A DNA stretch of 64,000 nucleotides from Gemmatimonadales bacterium. Lineage in GTDB: Bacteria > Gemmatimonadota > Gemmatimonadetes > Gemmatimonadales > GWC2-71-9. Positions 16,007 through 27,158 of the stretch are shown here, one piece after another. Positions within the stretch are counted from its first letter, which is position 1, and each line of letters begins with the position of its first letter. The notes under the pieces are model-generated. The model searched no databases. It was not told the DNA's origin and saw only the letters and a program-made list of their open reading frames with translations. Position numbers and translations under genes: made by a program. The DNA is taken from the NCBI GenBank assembly GCA_036265815.1, contig DATAOI010000036.1, positions 37,543 through 101,542 on the forward strand, in the 5' to 3' direction.

Positions 16007-17886
16007 ATGCCGTAGTCCTCTCCGTGGTTGCTGGACGCCCCCCACATCGTCCCGTGCCGGCGGTCAAAGAGGATGGCGTTGATCGGTCCCGAGGTGCGCT
16101 CCTCGAACTCCAGCGTGTACCCCATCCGCTGGAGCGCGGTGCGGACGCTGTCCGGCGTGGCTGACGCCAGCAGCATGTGGCCCGGCCGAGCCTCGTGCTC
16201 GCCGAACGATGAGCGCATCTGGTAGCTGTTGATGTTGGGAGCCTCCGAGGCCTGCTGCGGCGTCATCCCGAACTCCACGATATCCAGGAAGAACTGGAGC
16301 AGGTTCTGATCCTGCGAGTCGCCGCCCTGCACGGCGAACGCCAGGAATGGGAGCCCATTCTTGAGCGCCAGCGTGGGGGTGAGCGTGACGCGCGGGTGCT
16401 TGCCGGGTTGGATCACGTTGTAGGGCTCATCTTCCGGCCGGGTGACGAAGCTCTGGGCCCGCTGGCTCAGCCCCACGCCGGTGTGACCGGCGATCACCGC
16501 GGGCACCCATCCGCCGCTCGGCGTGATCGAGACGACCCACCCCGCCTCGTCCGCCGCCTCGATGGACGTGGTGCCGCGGTAGAACTGCTCACGAAATAGC
16601 GAGTCTGTCGCTGCCGGCGCCAGCGAGCTCTTGGTCTTTTCCCCACGCTTCAGCAGTGTGTCCGGCGGCGGCACCACGGTCCACCGGGCGAGCAGGTTCG
16701 CGAAGGGATTGGTCTGACCCTGGAAGGGATACGGGTCGCCGGGGCGCACGTCGGGGTCGTTCCGGGTCGAGTCGATCCGTTGGATCCGGCTCTTGGCGTA
16801 CGCCTTCGAGAGCAGGCCGCGCACCGGCTCTTCGGGAGGAAACGCGGGATCGCCGTAGTAGAAGTCGCGGTCGGCATAGGCCAGGTTCATCACCTGGTAC
16901 AGCGTATGGATGTACTTGGGCGAGTTGTAGCCCATCGGCTTCAGCTCGACGTTCTCCAGCATGTTGAGTGCCTGCAGCATGACCGGTCCCTGCTGCCAGA
17001 TCGGAAGCTTGTAGACCTCGATCCCCTTGTAGGTGGTGCTCAACGGCGTCTCGGTCTTGACCCGCCAGTGCGCCAGATCGGCGGCGGTGATGAGGCCGCC
17101 CTCCTCCTGGACGCCGCGTACCAGCTCGCGGCCGATGTCTCCCTTGTAGAACCGGTCGTACGCGGCGTAGATCGCCTCCTTCCGGCTCTTTCCCGCCCGC
17201 CGGGCCGCGCGCTCAGCAGCCACCAGCTTGCGCAGGGTCACGGCGAGGTCTTTCTGAACGAATACCTCGCCCGGCTCGGGCGCCTCTCGGGTCTCTCCCT
17301 GATGCGGCAGGAAGACGGCGCGCGAATACTTCCACTGCTTGATCCGCCCTTTCTCGCGTTCGATGAAGTCGGCGGTCTCCGCCTCGATGGGGTAGCCGTC
17401 GGCCATCTGGATGGCGGGCGCCAGCACGTCCGCCAGGCTGAGGGTGCCGTACTCGGCAAGCATGGTCATCAGACCGCCCGGGGTCCCCGGCGTAATCGCC
17501 GCGAGCGGGCCGTATTCGGGCGGGTACCGGTAGCCCTTCCCGCGATAGAATTCGACCGTGGCGCCGGCCGGTGCCACTCCCAGGGCATCGATCCCGATCA
17601 CCCGCTTGAGGCCCGGATGATAGATGAGCGCCTGGGTCTCGCCGCCCCACGACAGCACGTCCCACATGGTGGTGACCGCGGCCAGCATCGCACAGGCGGC
17701 GTCGACGGCGTTGCCACCCTTCTGGAACATGGCCGCGCCGGCGGTGGCGGCCAGCGGCTTCCCGGTGATGGCGAGCCAATGTCGGGCGTGGAGGGGAGGC
17801 TTCTCGGTCTGCTGAGCGGCGAGAGGCACCGATGAGAGAAGGCAGGTCAGGGCAGCAACGTAGGCTGCTCGGCACCGAGGTGTCAT
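15997..17886 (-). CDS. ggt: Gamma-glutamyltransferase family protein, exported
   Basis: A 629-aa N-terminal-nucleophile hydrolase with a signal peptide ending near VPLAAQQ. Such enzymes cleave the gamma-glutamyl bond of glutathione in the periplasm after self-processing into two subunits. The large-subunit signature is FQKGGNAVDAACAML; AITPGTPGGL is also present. The processing/catalytic Thr is T439 in RGTTSIEAADEAG, equivalent to the TTHY start of the small subunit in E. coli. GGWVPAVIAGHTGVGLSQRA and DSQDQNLLQFFLDIVEFG follow. The start has GGAG 7 nt upstream. Length and motif order are normal, so it should be active, but substrate breadth in this family is wide. Confidence 0.85.
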   Translation of the reverse strand: MTPRCRAAYVAALTCLLSSVPLAAQQTEKPPLHARHWLAITGKPLAATAGAAMFQKGGNAVDAACAMLAAVTTMWDVLSWGGETQALIYHPGLKRVIGIDALGVAPAGATVEFYRGKGYRYPPEYGPLAAITPGTPGGLMTMLAEYGTLSLADVLAPAIQMADGYPIEAETADFIEREKGRIKQWKYSRAVFLPHQGETREAPEPGEVFVQKDLAVTLRKLVAAERAARRAGKSRKEAIYAAYDRFYKGDIGRELVRGVQEEGGLITAADLAHWRVKTETPLSTTYKGIEVYKLPIWQQGPVMLQALNMLENVELKPMGYNSPKYIHTLYQVMNLAYADRDFYYGDPAFPPEEPVRGLLSKAYAKSRIQRIDSTRNDPDVRPGDPYPFQGQTNPFANLLARWTVVPPPDTLLKRGEKTKSSLAPAATDSLFREQFYRGTTSIEAADEAGWVVSITPSGGWVPAVIAGHTGVGLSQRAQSFVTRPEDEPYNVIQPGKHPRVTLTPTLALKNGLPFLAFAVQGGDSQDQNLLQFFLDIVEFGMTPQQASEAPNINSYQMRSSFGEHEARPGHMLLASATPDSVRTALQRMGYTLEFEERTSGPINAILFDRRHGTMWGASSNHGEDYGIAW

Positions 17887-18062
17887 GTTCGATCTCCACT
17901 ACCTCGAAAGAAAATGCGTCAGCTCCCGGGCGACTCCTCCTGCGGACTGGCCCGCTTATCAAGATGGACCTCAGCGGCCGGACCACAAGATCGTGCCCGC
18001 ACGGGTTCGGTCCTGGCGGCGTGCAGGGATGCCGCCCGGTGGCGGTGCCTGTAGAATTGAGC

Positions 18063-20033
18063 ATGTGCCAGGACTTGGCCCGAGTCGCGCTCGCTCTCAC
18101 CTTGCTGCTCTGCTGGACAGCCGCGCACGCCCAGGACTCCGCCACCATCTCGCCCAACGAAAACCTGGTCACCGACGGCGTGCCGCCGATTCCCGCCGCC
18201 ATCGCCCAGGCCGCCCGGCGCTACACCGAGTCGCGCTCGGCGTCGCTGCTGGACTGGCACCCTGCCAGGCGGGAGATCCTGATCAGCACCCGCTTCGCCA
18301 ACACGCCGCAGATTCACCGGGTGGTCTCGCCGGGCGGCGCCCGCACCCAGCTCACCTTCGCCGAGGAGCCGGTCTCCCAGGCGGTCTACGAGCCGCGGAC
18401 CGGGCGCTACTTTCTCTTTCTCAAGGACGCGGGGGGCAACGAGTTCTCCCAGATCTACCGGTTCGATCTCCCCGGCGGCGAGATCACCCTGCTCACCGAC
18501 GGACGCTCGCAGAACGGCGGCATCGAGTGGTCCACCGCCGGCGACCGCATCGCCTACGGCTCGACCCGGCGCAACGGCACCGACCGCGACATCTACGTGA
18601 TGAACCCGGCGGATCCGAAGACCGATCGTCTCCTGCTCCAGGTACAAGGCGGAGGATGGGGGGTAACCGACTGGTCGGCGGATGACCGGACGCTCATCGC
18701 CGAAGAGACCCGCTCGGTGACCCAGAGCTCACTCTGGCTGGTAGACGTGACGCGGGGAGAGAAGTCCCCGCTGATGCCGGCCGACACGGGCGACACCGCG
18801 GTCTACTCTGCGGCACGATTCAGCCGGGACGGGCGGGGCGTGTACCTGATCACCGATCAGGGATCGGAGTTCCGGCGGCTGGCCTTCATGGACCTGACCA
18901 GCCGGCGGATCACTCCACTGACGCCCCGGATCGACTGGGATGTCGACCAGTTCGAGCTCTCCTGGGACGGGAGCACGATCGCCTTCGTGGCCAATGAGGA
19001 AGGGGTCTCGAGGCTCTACCTGCTCGACACCAGGACGCGGCGCATTCGTAGCGTTCCCGGCCTCGCGTCCGGCATCATCAGCGGGCTCGTGTGGCAACGC
19101 GGCGGCGGGCGGCTGGGATTCACACTGGTGACGACCCGCTCCCCGGGCGACGCCTACTCACTCGATCCGGGCACCGGGAAGCTCACCCGATGGACCGAGA
19201 GCGAGACCGGCGGGCTCGATACCTCCGTCCTGCCCACTCCTGCGCTCATCCGCTGGCCCAGCTTCGACGGGCGCCAGATCTCGGGATTCTACTCTCGGCC
19301 ACCGGCGCGGTTCTCCGGCAAACGGCCGGTGGTGATCAACATTCATGGGGGACCCGAAGGCCAGGCGCGACCGGGATTTCTCGGCCGGAGCAACTACCTC
19401 CTGAACGAGCTGGGCGTGGCGATCATCGCGCCCAATGTCCGGGGGTCGACCGGCTACGGGAAATCCTTCGTCAAGCTCGACAACGGGGTCAAGCGGGAAG
19501 ACACCGTGAAGGACATCGGCGCGCTGCTCGACTGGATTGGCCGGCAACCCGAGCTGGACGGCTCCAGGGTGATGGTGACCGGCGGCAGCTACGGCGGTTA
19601 CATGACCCTCATGGTCGCGACCACGTACAACGACCGGATCTGCTGCTCACTCGACGTGGTGGGGATCTCCAACCTCGCCACCTTCCTCGCCCATACGGAG
19701 AGCTATCGGCGGGATCTCCGGCGGGTGGAGTACGGTGACGAGCGCGACCCGGAGACGCGTGCCTTCATGGAGCGCACCGCCCCGGCCAACAACGCCGCCA
19801 AGATCACCAAGCCGCTGTTCGTGGTTCAGGGGGCCAACGATCCCCGGGTGCCGCGGAGCGAGGCGGAGCAGATGGTCGCCACTGTCAAGCGGAACGCCAA
19901 TCCGGTCTGGTACCTGCTGGCCAAAGACGAGGGGCACGGATTCCGGAAGAAGGCGAACGCGGACTTCCAGTTCTATGCCAGCGTGGAGTTCATCCGAAAT
20001 TATCTGCTGGGCGAGGGAGGAGCGCACCCCTAG
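18063..20033 (+). CDS. S9 family prolyl-oligopeptidase-type peptidase
   Basis: A 656-aa exported serine peptidase (signal peptide ALALTLLLCWTAAHAQ). The N-terminal half is a TolB/WD40-like beta-propeller (e.g. IYRFDLPGGEITLLTDG, SFDGRQISGF at the join). The C-terminal alpha/beta-hydrolase domain carries the triad S509 (GGSYGGYM), D593 (QGANDPRVP) and H625 (DEGHGF). It resembles the dipeptidyl-peptidase/acylaminoacyl-peptidase S9C group and probably trims peptides outside the cytoplasm. The ATG at 18063 precedes the signal peptide directly; the Shine-Dalgarno is weak. It converges on the gene at 20030, sharing a CTAG stop palindrome. Confidence 0.9.
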   Translation: MCQDLARVALALTLLLCWTAAHAQDSATISPNENLVTDGVPPIPAAIAQAARRYTESRSASLLDWHPARREILISTRFANTPQIHRVVSPGGARTQLTFAEEPVSQAVYEPRTGRYFLFLKDAGGNEFSQIYRFDLPGGEITLLTDGRSQNGGIEWSTAGDRIAYGSTRRNGTDRDIYVMNPADPKTDRLLLQVQGGGWGVTDWSADDRTLIAEETRSVTQSSLWLVDVTRGEKSPLMPADTGDTAVYSAARFSRDGRGVYLITDQGSEFRRLAFMDLTSRRITPLTPRIDWDVDQFELSWDGSTIAFVANEEGVSRLYLLDTRTRRIRSVPGLASGIISGLVWQRGGGRLGFTLVTTRSPGDAYSLDPGTGKLTRWTESETGGLDTSVLPTPALIRWPSFDGRQISGFYSRPPARFSGKRPVVINIHGGPEGQARPGFLGRSNYLLNELGVAIIAPNVRGSTGYGKSFVKLDNGVKREDTVKDIGALLDWIGRQPELDGSRVMVTGGSYGGYMTLMVATTYNDRICCSLDVVGISNLATFLAHTESYRRDLRRVEYGDERDPETRAFMERTAPANNAAKITKPLFVVQGANDPRVPRSEAEQMVATVKRNANPVWYLLAKDEGHGFRKKANADFQFYASVEFIRNYLLGEGGAHP

Positions 20034-20854
20034 GGGCGCTCCGAAGCGAAGGCCCCGTTGATCTCGGAAAATGGAATGGCGCGGGCCAGCCCGGTGAATG
20101 TTCCACGCTCCGCGATCTCCTTCGCCGCCTCCAGGAAACCAGTCCATGCGACGCGGGCCAGTGCGCCGCCGACGCTGATGCGCCGCACCCCCGCCGCGGC
20201 GAGCTCTGCCACCGTGGCGAGCTCGCTGCCGACCAGCACGTTGACCGGCTTGGGAGCTACGGCCGCGACCACCGCTCCGATCTCGCCCCGGCTACGCAGA
20301 CCCGGTGCGTAGAGGCAATCGGCGCCCGCCTCCGCGTAGGCGGTGAGCCGTCGGATCGTTTCCGCCAGGTCGGGGCGGCCGACGATGAAGCCTTCCGATC
20401 GGCCGGTGAGCAGGACGCCCGAGCGGCTCGCGTCGATCGCCCGCCGCGCCGCCCGGACGCGCTCGACGGAGAGAGCGAAGTCGAAGAGCGGATTGGACGG
20501 GTCGCCGGTCGAGTCCTCGATCGAGAGTCCGGCGACCCCAGTACCCACTGCGGCCGCGACGTTGGCGGCTACGTCGGCCGGCTCGGTTGCGAATCCCCCT
20601 TCGAAGTCTCCGTTGACCGGCACCTCGACGCTCCGGGCTATCTCGCGAAAGTGGTCCAGGGCCTGGTCCAGCGACACCGCGTTGTCGGGCCGGCCCTGGG
20701 ACCAGGCGAACCCCGAGCTGGTGGTGGCGAGCGCCTGGAATCCCAGGCGGGCCAGCAGGCGCGCGCTGCCCACGTCCCACGGGTTGGGGATGAGGAAGCA
20801 GCCGGCCTCGTGGAGTCGCCGAAACACCCGGCAGCGCTCGGACATCTGGCTCAT
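20030..20854 (-). CDS. Isocitrate lyase/PEP mutase superfamily protein
   Basis: A 274-aa cytoplasmic TIM-barrel enzyme of the PEP phosphonomutase/methylisocitrate lyase-like group. Features are the N-terminal FLIPNPWDVGSARLLARLGF, the Mg-binding loop VPVNGDFEGGFA, GLSIEDSTGDPSNPL and the C-terminal VRRISVGGALAR. It lacks the KKCGH motif of true isocitrate lyases, so it is more likely a C-C or C-P bond lyase of unknown substrate. There is no Shine-Dalgarno; TATCTT ends exactly 6 nt before the ATG, suggesting a leaderless mRNA. It is divergent from the aldo/keto reductase. Confidence 0.85.
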   Translation of the reverse strand: MSQMSERCRVFRRLHEAGCFLIPNPWDVGSARLLARLGFQALATTSSGFAWSQGRPDNAVSLDQALDHFREIARSVEVPVNGDFEGGFATEPADVAANVAAAVGTGVAGLSIEDSTGDPSNPLFDFALSVERVRAARRAIDASRSGVLLTGRSEGFIVGRPDLAETIRRLTAYAEAGADCLYAPGLRSRGEIGAVVAAVAPKPVNVLVGSELATVAELAAAGVRRISVGGALARVAWTGFLEAAKEIAERGTFTGLARAIPFSEINGAFASERP

Positions 20855-20856
20855 AG

Positions 20857-21879
<1,023 letters not shown>

Positions 21880-21884
21880 AGCAT

Positions 21885-22568
21885 ATGACAGCGACACATA
21901 CGACCTGGGTGGCCGCTCTAGTGTCCGCCGCCCTCGGAACGGCATGCAGCAGTGCATCCGGAGGAGCCCCGGCGCCGGCTCCCGCGCCGGCCCATGAGTC
22001 AGCCGCCCGCCGGCAAAGCGACCTGGCGGCCATGGCCAGGGCGAGGGCCGACAGCGTCCGTCATCCCTACACCGAGGCGGACGTTCGGTTCATGTCTCAC
22101 ATGATCGGCCATCATGCCCAGGCGATCGTGATGTCGGGCTGGGCGCCCACTCACGGTGCCAGCTCGTCAGTGCGCATCCTGGCCGAGCGGATCATCAACG
22201 CCCAGCAGGACGAGATCGCGACGATGCAGCGGTGGCTGGGCGACCGCCAGAAGCCCGTGCCGCAAGTGACGGACACTGGGATGGGGATGACGATGGCGGG
22301 TGGCGAGCAGATGTTGATGCCGGGAATGCTCACCCCGGATCAGATGAAACAGCTCGACCAGGCCAAGGGCAGCGAGTTCGACCGCCGGTTTCTCAGGTTC
22401 ATGATCCAACACCATCGCGGCGCCGTGTCCATGGTCAAGGACCTGTTCGGGACCTACGGCGCCGGCCAGGATGAGACGGTGTTCAAGTTCGCCTCTGACG
22501 TCAACGTCGATCAGACCACAGAGATTGCCCGAATGGAGAAGATGCTCGCGGTTCTTCCGCCCGGCTGA
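21885..22568 (+). CDS. DUF305 lipoprotein
   Basis: A 227-aa exported lipoprotein (lipobox around LVSAALGTAC, then a Pro/Ala linker). Two DUF305 ferritin-like half-motifs are visible, FMSHMIGHHAQAIVM and FLRFMIQHHRGAVSM, each with a conserved His pair likely to bind metal. Between them is a Met-rich stretch (TGMGMTMAGGEQMLMPGM) that could bind copper or silver. DUF305 proteins are often linked to copper handling; that role here is inference. The gene is followed 41 nt later by the LVIVD protein. Confidence 0.85.
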   Translation: MTATHTTWVAALVSAALGTACSSASGGAPAPAPAPAHESAARRQSDLAAMARARADSVRHPYTEADVRFMSHMIGHHAQAIVMSGWAPTHGASSSVRILAERIINAQQDEIATMQRWLGDRQKPVPQVTDTGMGMTMAGGEQMLMPGMLTPDQMKQLDQAKGSEFDRRFLRFMIQHHRGAVSMVKDLFGTYGAGQDETVFKFASDVNVDQTTEIARMEKMLAVLPPG

Positions 22569-22609
22569 CACTCCTCATGATTCCCTCTGCTCCCCCAAAG
22601 GACATCGCA

Positions 22610-24592
22610 ATGCGCTTCGCCGCCCCGATGCTTTCCCTGTCACTTGCCGCCGGGCTCCTGATGGCGACGGCATGCGCCCATTCGACCTCCAGCTCCAGCA
22701 TGTCGTCGTCCGCGGCGGCGCCGAACCCCGACCCGCGCGTGGGGCTCCACGCCGGAGTCATGGATGCCGGCGAGGCGGTGTGGAACCTGAAGGTGGACTC
22801 CAAGAATCCTCCCTCGCCCAAGTTCGCGGGCGAGACCAATTCCGACCTCTCCTTCACCGGCCACTACGCCATCCAGGGCAGCTACAATGGGTATCAGGTC
22901 TGGGACATCGCCAACCCCAGCAAGCCCTCGCTGGAGACGGCGTACGTCTGCCCCGCGTCGCAGAGCGACGTCTCGGTCTACAAGAACCTGCTCTTCGTGT
23001 CGGGGGAAGGCCTCTCCGCGCGGCTCGACTGCGGGGCCGAGGGCGTGCCGGACACGGTGAGCAAGGAGCGGCTGCGCGGCCTTCGCATCTTCGACATCAG
23101 CGATCTCGCCAACCCCAAGAACGTCGGTAACGTGCAGACCTGCCGGGGTTCGCATACTCATACGGTGGTGGTCGATCCCAAGGATAGCGAGAACGTCTAC
23201 GTCTACATCTCGGGCTCGGCCAGCGTGCGGTCGCCGAGCGAGCTCCCCGGCTGCTCCAATGCGATGCCGGAAAGCGATACCAGCTCGGCACTATTCCGCA
23301 TCGAGGTCATCAAGGTACCGGTGGCCCATCCGGAGCAGGCGGCCATCGTCAATTCCCCGCGGATCTTCGAGAACCTCGTGGCGCCCCCCAAGCACGGCGA
23401 CACGCCGGAGGACAGCATCGCCAAGGTGAAGGAGCTCGCCGACGCGCGCGCTCACGGCGGGTTCATCGTGACGATGCACGGTGAAGACAGGGTCCTGTCG
23501 GACCAGTACACCGGCCCGATGCTCGACAGCATCGTCGCGGCCCGGAAGGGCACCGGCGCGCCGACCGCGGCCGACAGCGCCACGCTGCGCGAGGCGCTCC
23601 CCCACATCATCGCGGCGATGATGGGCCCCGAGCCCAAGGCGGAGAACGGCCCGCCTCCCGGCCCGACCCAGTGCCATGACATCACGGTCTATCCGGCGAT
23701 CGGCCTGGCCGGTGGCGCCTGCGAGGGCTACGGGCTGCTGCTCGACATCAGCGATCCGGTCCATCCGAAGCGCATCGATGCCGTGGCCGACTCCAACTTC
23801 TCCTACTGGCATTCGGCCACGCTCAACAACGACGGGACCAAGGCGCTGTTCTCCGACGAGTGGGGTGGCGGCGGCCAAGCCAAGTGTCGCGCCACCGATA
23901 AGCGCGAGTGGGGCGCGGACGCAATCTTCACCATCGTCGATCGGAAGCTGCACTTCCAGAGCTATTACAAGCTCCCGGCGCCGCAGACCCCGGAGGAGAA
24001 CTGCGTGGCCCACAACGGGTCGCTGATCCCGATTCCGGGCCGGGACGTGATGGTGCAGGCGTGGTATCAGGGCGGCATCTCGGTGTTCGACTGGACTGAT
24101 GCCGCGCATCCCAAGGAGATCGCCTTCTTCGACCGCGGGCCGATGGACTCCACCAGGATGGTCGGGGCCGGATACTGGTCCGCCTACTGGTACAACGGGG
24201 TCATCGTCACCTCCGAGATCGCCCGCGGTCTCGACATCTTCGACCTGACGCCCAGCGCGTTCCTCTCACAGAACGAGATCGACGCCGCCAAGTCGGTGCA
24301 CTTCGACTACCTGAACGTGCAGGGACAGCCCCGGATCGTCTGGCCCGCCACCTTTGCGCTGGCGCGGGCGTACCTGGACCAGCTGGAGCGGTCGAAGGGG
24401 CTGGATGCGGGCCGGATCGCCGCCACGCGGTCGGCGCTGGCCGACGCCGAGAAGGCCTCGGGCACGGCGCGGCAGGACGCGTTGACCAAGGTGGCCACGG
24501 AGCTGGACGGAGAGTCGGGCGGGGCGGGGGATGCCGCGAAGGTGCGGACGCTCGCTGGCGCGGTCCGGCAGTTGGCGGGGGCGACGACCTGA
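22610..24592 (+). CDS. LVIVD-repeat lipoprotein
   Basis: A 660-aa exported protein (signal MRFAAPMLSLSLAAGLLMATAC with lipobox). The body is a series of LVIVD beta-propeller repeats, seen as YQVWDIANPSKPSLE, LRIFDISDLANPKNVG, GLLLDISDPVHPKRID, ISVFDWTDAAHPKEIA and GLDIFDLTP. It also holds His-rich patches (RGSHTHTVVV, SYWHSATLNN, ENCVAHNGS) that could coordinate metal. The C-terminus is a helical tail. The ATG at 22610 is chosen because AAAGGA lies 8 nt upstream; an in-frame ATG at 22577 has no site. It is paired with the DUF305 gene. Function is unknown. Confidence 0.8.
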   Translation: MRFAAPMLSLSLAAGLLMATACAHSTSSSSMSSSAAAPNPDPRVGLHAGVMDAGEAVWNLKVDSKNPPSPKFAGETNSDLSFTGHYAIQGSYNGYQVWDIANPSKPSLETAYVCPASQSDVSVYKNLLFVSGEGLSARLDCGAEGVPDTVSKERLRGLRIFDISDLANPKNVGNVQTCRGSHTHTVVVDPKDSENVYVYISGSASVRSPSELPGCSNAMPESDTSSALFRIEVIKVPVAHPEQAAIVNSPRIFENLVAPPKHGDTPEDSIAKVKELADARAHGGFIVTMHGEDRVLSDQYTGPMLDSIVAARKGTGAPTAADSATLREALPHIIAAMMGPEPKAENGPPPGPTQCHDITVYPAIGLAGGACEGYGLLLDISDPVHPKRIDAVADSNFSYWHSATLNNDGTKALFSDEWGGGGQAKCRATDKREWGADAIFTIVDRKLHFQSYYKLPAPQTPEENCVAHNGSLIPIPGRDVMVQAWYQGGISVFDWTDAAHPKEIAFFDRGPMDSTRMVGAGYWSAYWYNGVIVTSEIARGLDIFDLTPSAFLSQNEIDAAKSVHFDYLNVQGQPRIVWPATFALARAYLDQLERSKGLDAGRIAATRSALADAEKASGTARQDALTKVATELDGESGGAGDAAKVRTLAGAVRQLAGATT

Positions 24593-24599
24593 CGCCTGG

Positions 24600-27158
24600 C
24601 TATCTCGCTCCTGCCAGCTGGAATGCCGCCCAGTAGCGGGGCTCAGCGAACTCCCTGTGCCGCCGTACCTGCGCCTGGGCACGCCGGAGCGCCTCAGCCT
24701 TGCCAGCCTGGGGCTCGGCCAGCCACTGGCGGTAGAAGGACTCCATCAGCAAAGCTGTGGCCTCGTCGGGCACGTTCCAGAGACTCACTAGAACGCTCCG
24801 GGCGTGCTTGGCGAGGAAAGCGCGTTGCAGGCCCACCGTGCCTTCCGCCTCCTTCAGATTGCCGAGCCCCGTCTGGCAGGCGCTGAGCACGATCAGGTCG
24901 GCGGAGAGTGTGGGAAGCTGGTCCAGCACTTCGCCCACGGTGAGCAGGCCGTCGTCCGCCGGGGCGGGCTTGGCCTCCGGGCCGGGCGCCAGGGCCACGA
25001 ACGACGCTCGCGCCAGCGCGTCGGTCTCGTAGGCGAAGCCGTGTGTCTCCAGATGCACCACCGGTGCCTGCGCGATGCGGCTTCGGACGGCGCGCTCGGT
25101 GGCATCCCCGCCGATGAGTACCTCGGCCCCGAGCTGCGCGGCGACGTCCCGGCTCGACCGCTCTGCCCCCGGGAGCGGAGACGGCGTGAACTCGACATCA
25201 CAGAAGCGCACCTTGGGCATACGAGGATTTCCCACTACGAGCGCGCGGCGGAGCGCCGCCACCCGGGCCACCCCAGTGTCGAGGCCAGGGAGAGCGTCAG
25301 CTTCCCGCAACGTCGACAGGGAGGGCGCGTAACGAAGGGCATATCGCAGCCCCAAAGCATCGTCAGATGCGCCGAGCGGTAGGGCGGCGAACGGAACCAG
25401 GTTGAGGGGCCCATGAGGTAGCACCAACAGCTCACCTGCCGGGGGCAGAAGGGCACGCGCGGCGGGTGGCAACAGGAGCTCGGACAGGGCACGAACTGCA
25501 TCCCGGCCCGCTGCAGCGCTCGGCGTCGGCGCCCGCTCACAACGATCATCCGGCGCGAGAGCCGCACGGGCATCCCGCACGCGGGCCGCGAGCGTGTCTC
25601 GCGACACCGGCACCCGCAGGACCGACACCTCGCCCGGCGGGCGTACGACCCAGAGAACGAGTGTATCGCGGGTGACGAGATAGACCAGGGCCGCTGCCGC
25701 CCCGCTGCGTTCGATCGTCGTGCCCCAGCCGCGGCCTTCGGAAGCGAGATCTCGGCCGGCTGGAAGCTCCGGCTCCCGCGCCGCGGCACCGCGCATCAGA
25801 TCGAGGAGGGCGCGGGCCCGGCCCTTCTCGGCCGCGGCCAGCGCCGCCCACGCTGACGCGGGTGCACCGACCTCGTCGCCCCGGGCCAGCCACGCCAGCG
25901 CCCATTCCTCGTAGAGCCCGACGTCCTGCTCGGCGAAGCTGAGCCGGTCCGCATCTCCGCCCGATCGGCGACTTGTCTCACCGCGCAAAGCCGACGCCGA
26001 GTCGTAGTACGACGTTGCCACCCGGAGGTCCCGTCCCACCTTGCGGCGGTGAAAGGCGCTGGCGAGGTGGAAGAGGGTCTGCCCCGCGCGCGCGCCGTCG
26101 CCGGTTCGGTGGAGCAGAGCGAGTGCCGCGCGGTAGTTGGCGACCGCGCTATCCGACTGCCCGAGGGCCAGCTGGACCTGGCCCAGATCGTCGAGGCCCC
26201 AGCTCTGTCCGGTCAGATCCCCCACCTCCCGCTTGATGGCCAGCCCCTGCCGAACCGCCAGGAGGGCCGAGTCCAGCCGGCCCGACTCCGATTGCACCCT
26301 TCCCATGTTGATGAGGGTCAGGGCCGCGAAGGAACGCTGTCCGGCGGCGAGTGAGGTGGCAAGCGATCGGCGGAGATAGGTCAGGGAGGAATCGGGACGC
26401 CCCAGCAGGTCGAACGAGTACGCGATGTTGTTGAGCGTCGCCCCCTCGCCCGCGCGGTCGCCAACCTGCCGACGAAGGGCGAGGGCCACATGGAGGAGGG
26501 CGAGTGCCGAATCCGGGCGGGCGAGGGTCTGGTTCACCCGGCCGAGGTTGTTGAGGGTGACCGCTTCGCCGAATTTGTCCTGCTCACCACGCTCGAGAGC
26601 GAGAGCCTGATCGAGGTACACGGTGGCGGAGTCGATCCAGCCCAGCTGATGAAATGCGGTGCCCAGGTTATTCAGGAGTATGCCTTCGAGCGGGCGGAGT
26701 CGCCCCCGGTGGGCCACCGGAAGCGCGGCGCGATAGCGGGCCAGGGCCGAGTCGGTACGTCCCAAATACTGCTCTGCCTGGCCGACGGCGGTGAGCACCA
26801 CGGCGTGGGCCGGAGAGTCGGGCCGATCCGCGAGCAGCGCCAGAGCCGTACGGCCATGGTCGAGCGCGGACTCGCCCCGGCCGAGTCCGGTCTCGAGCAC
26901 GGCTGCGGTGGCCAGCATCCTGGCCTGCCTGGCACTGTTGTGGGCACGGCCGTAGCAGGCTGCGGCCTCCAGCAGTCGCGCGACGGCGCGCTCCTGGTCT
27001 TGCTCGGATCCCCGACTCAGCCCGGTCTCCCGCTCCTCGCACGGAGGCTCGGCCCCGGCGCCCGACGCAGCGACCGGATTCATCCGGATCGCCGCCGGAG
27101 AGCCGACGGCCAGGAGCAGCAGCGGGACCACCATGCCCCTGTGGGGGGCGCGCATCAT
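24600..27158 (-). CDS. Exported TPR-CHAT protein with intact His/Cys dyad
   Basis: An 852-aa protein with an N-terminal signal peptide or anchor (MVVPLLLLAVGSPAA), about eight or more TPRs (roughly 50-400), a linker, and a CHAT domain (~480-852) ending EPRYWAAFQLAGAR. The catalytic His is H706 in VVHLETHGF and the Cys is C761 in VLSACQTG. These are the dyad of clan CD peptidases such as caspases and separase, so proteolytic activity is likely. The target is unknown. The start overlaps the upstream lipoprotein stop as ATGATG. It is last gene of the 29432-24600 operon. An exported CHAT protease is unusual, since most characterised CHAT proteins act in the cytoplasm. Confidence 0.88.
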   Translation of the reverse strand: MMRAPHRGMVVPLLLLAVGSPAAIRMNPVAASGAGAEPPCEERETGLSRGSEQDQERAVARLLEAAACYGRAHNSARQARMLATAAVLETGLGRGESALDHGRTALALLADRPDSPAHAVVLTAVGQAEQYLGRTDSALARYRAALPVAHRGRLRPLEGILLNNLGTAFHQLGWIDSATVYLDQALALERGEQDKFGEAVTLNNLGRVNQTLARPDSALALLHVALALRRQVGDRAGEGATLNNIAYSFDLLGRPDSSLTYLRRSLATSLAAGQRSFAALTLINMGRVQSESGRLDSALLAVRQGLAIKREVGDLTGQSWGLDDLGQVQLALGQSDSAVANYRAALALLHRTGDGARAGQTLFHLASAFHRRKVGRDLRVATSYYDSASALRGETSRRSGGDADRLSFAEQDVGLYEEWALAWLARGDEVGAPASAWAALAAAEKGRARALLDLMRGAAAREPELPAGRDLASEGRGWGTTIERSGAAAALVYLVTRDTLVLWVVRPPGEVSVLRVPVSRDTLAARVRDARAALAPDDRCERAPTPSAAAGRDAVRALSELLLPPAARALLPPAGELLVLPHGPLNLVPFAALPLGASDDALGLRYALRYAPSLSTLREADALPGLDTGVARVAALRRALVVGNPRMPKVRFCDVEFTPSPLPGAERSSRDVAAQLGAEVLIGGDATERAVRSRIAQAPVVHLETHGFAYETDALARASFVALAPGPEAKPAPADDGLLTVGEVLDQLPTLSADLIVLSACQTGLGNLKEAEGTVGLQRAFLAKHARSVLVSLWNVPDEATALLMESFYRQWLAEPQAGKAEALRRAQAQVRRHREFAEPRYWAAFQLAGAR

